Positions 14,113-14,154 of a DNA stretch of 14,154 nt are shown here, piece after piece. Within the stretch, counting starts at the first letter, position 1, and each line of letters opens with the position of its first letter. The stretch lies in contig CAUEJN010000023.1 in the NCBI GenBank assembly GCA_959018045.1, forward strand, positions 1 to 14,154, given 5' to 3'. The stretch comes from an uncultured Butyricicoccus sp. (lineage in GTDB: Bacteria > Bacillota > Clostridia > Oscillospirales > Butyricicoccaceae). The position numbers and the translations under genes are program-made. The notes under the pieces were generated by a model. That model was not told the origin of the DNA, did no database searches, and worked only from the letters and a program-made list of their open reading frames with translations.

Positions 14113-14121
14113 ATTATAACA
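14113..14121 (-). promoter_or_regulatory. Extended -10 promoter of the zapA-mrdA unit
   Basis: The minus strand reads TGTTATAAT, a perfect extended -10 element (TGnTATAAT). No good -35 lies at 16-18 nt, which fits an extended -10 promoter. The start is expected near 14106, giving a leader of about 37 nt before the ATG at 14069. Confidence 0.65.
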
Positions 14122-14154
14122 CAATTCCTTTTGCCTCCCACTCAAATTTCCGCA

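Noticed and set aside
14070..14141. Longer ZapA from an ATG at 14141
   Set aside because: The extension runs through the extended -10 promoter, and ZapA homology starts at the ATG at 14069.

Overview
This 14.2 kb window looks like chromosomal core DNA from a GC-rich member of the Clostridia. Oscillospirales (a Ruminococcaceae or Butyricicoccaceae-like gut anaerobe) is my best guess. The guess rests on the gene content and order (zapA followed by a large U32 protein, a maf-mreC-mreD-mrdA run, minD followed by mgsA, hisS followed by aspS), on strong AGGAGG-type ribosome binding sites, and on sigma-A-like promoters with AT-rich leaders. Every gene I can support lies on the minus strand, so transcription runs from high to low coordinates. 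I see no rRNA, tRNA, CRISPR array or insertion sequence.

Five transcription units can be read in the direction of transcription. Unit 1 (about 14121 to 6106) starts at an extended -10 promoter. It carries zapA with a very long coiled-coil tail, a U32-family protein with predicted iron-sulfur cysteines, maf, mreC, mreD and mrdA (PBP2), and ends near a perfect 15-bp hairpin. It combines divisome and elongasome functions. Unit 2 (5998 to about 4680) has a near-consensus promoter, then a MinD-type ATPase and a methylglyoxal synthase homologue, then two hairpins in tandem. Unit 3 (about 4680 to 1400) is hisS-aspS, closed by a strong terminator. Unit 4 (1362 to about 570) has a near-consensus promoter and an MgtC/SapB-family membrane protein whose C-terminal ACT-like domain lies in the -1 frame. 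Unit 5 (572 to about 41) has its own promoter and one VOC/glyoxalase protein, ending in a hairpin terminator. A second hairpin at the left edge points the other way and probably ends a convergent gene outside the window.

The genes form ordinary modules: division and rod-shape wall synthesis, pole or midcell placement, two aminoacyl-tRNA synthetases, and methylglyoxal chemistry. I found no clearly new multi-gene system. The points that deserve a second look are the MgtC -1 frameshift exactly at a canonical slippery heptamer (T TTA AAA), the roughly 550-residue ZapA with three 43-residue repeats, the MgsA homologue with replacements at two catalytic positions (Asp to Glu and His to Tyr), and the hisS/aspS pair, which belong to subfamilies unlike those of Bacillus.
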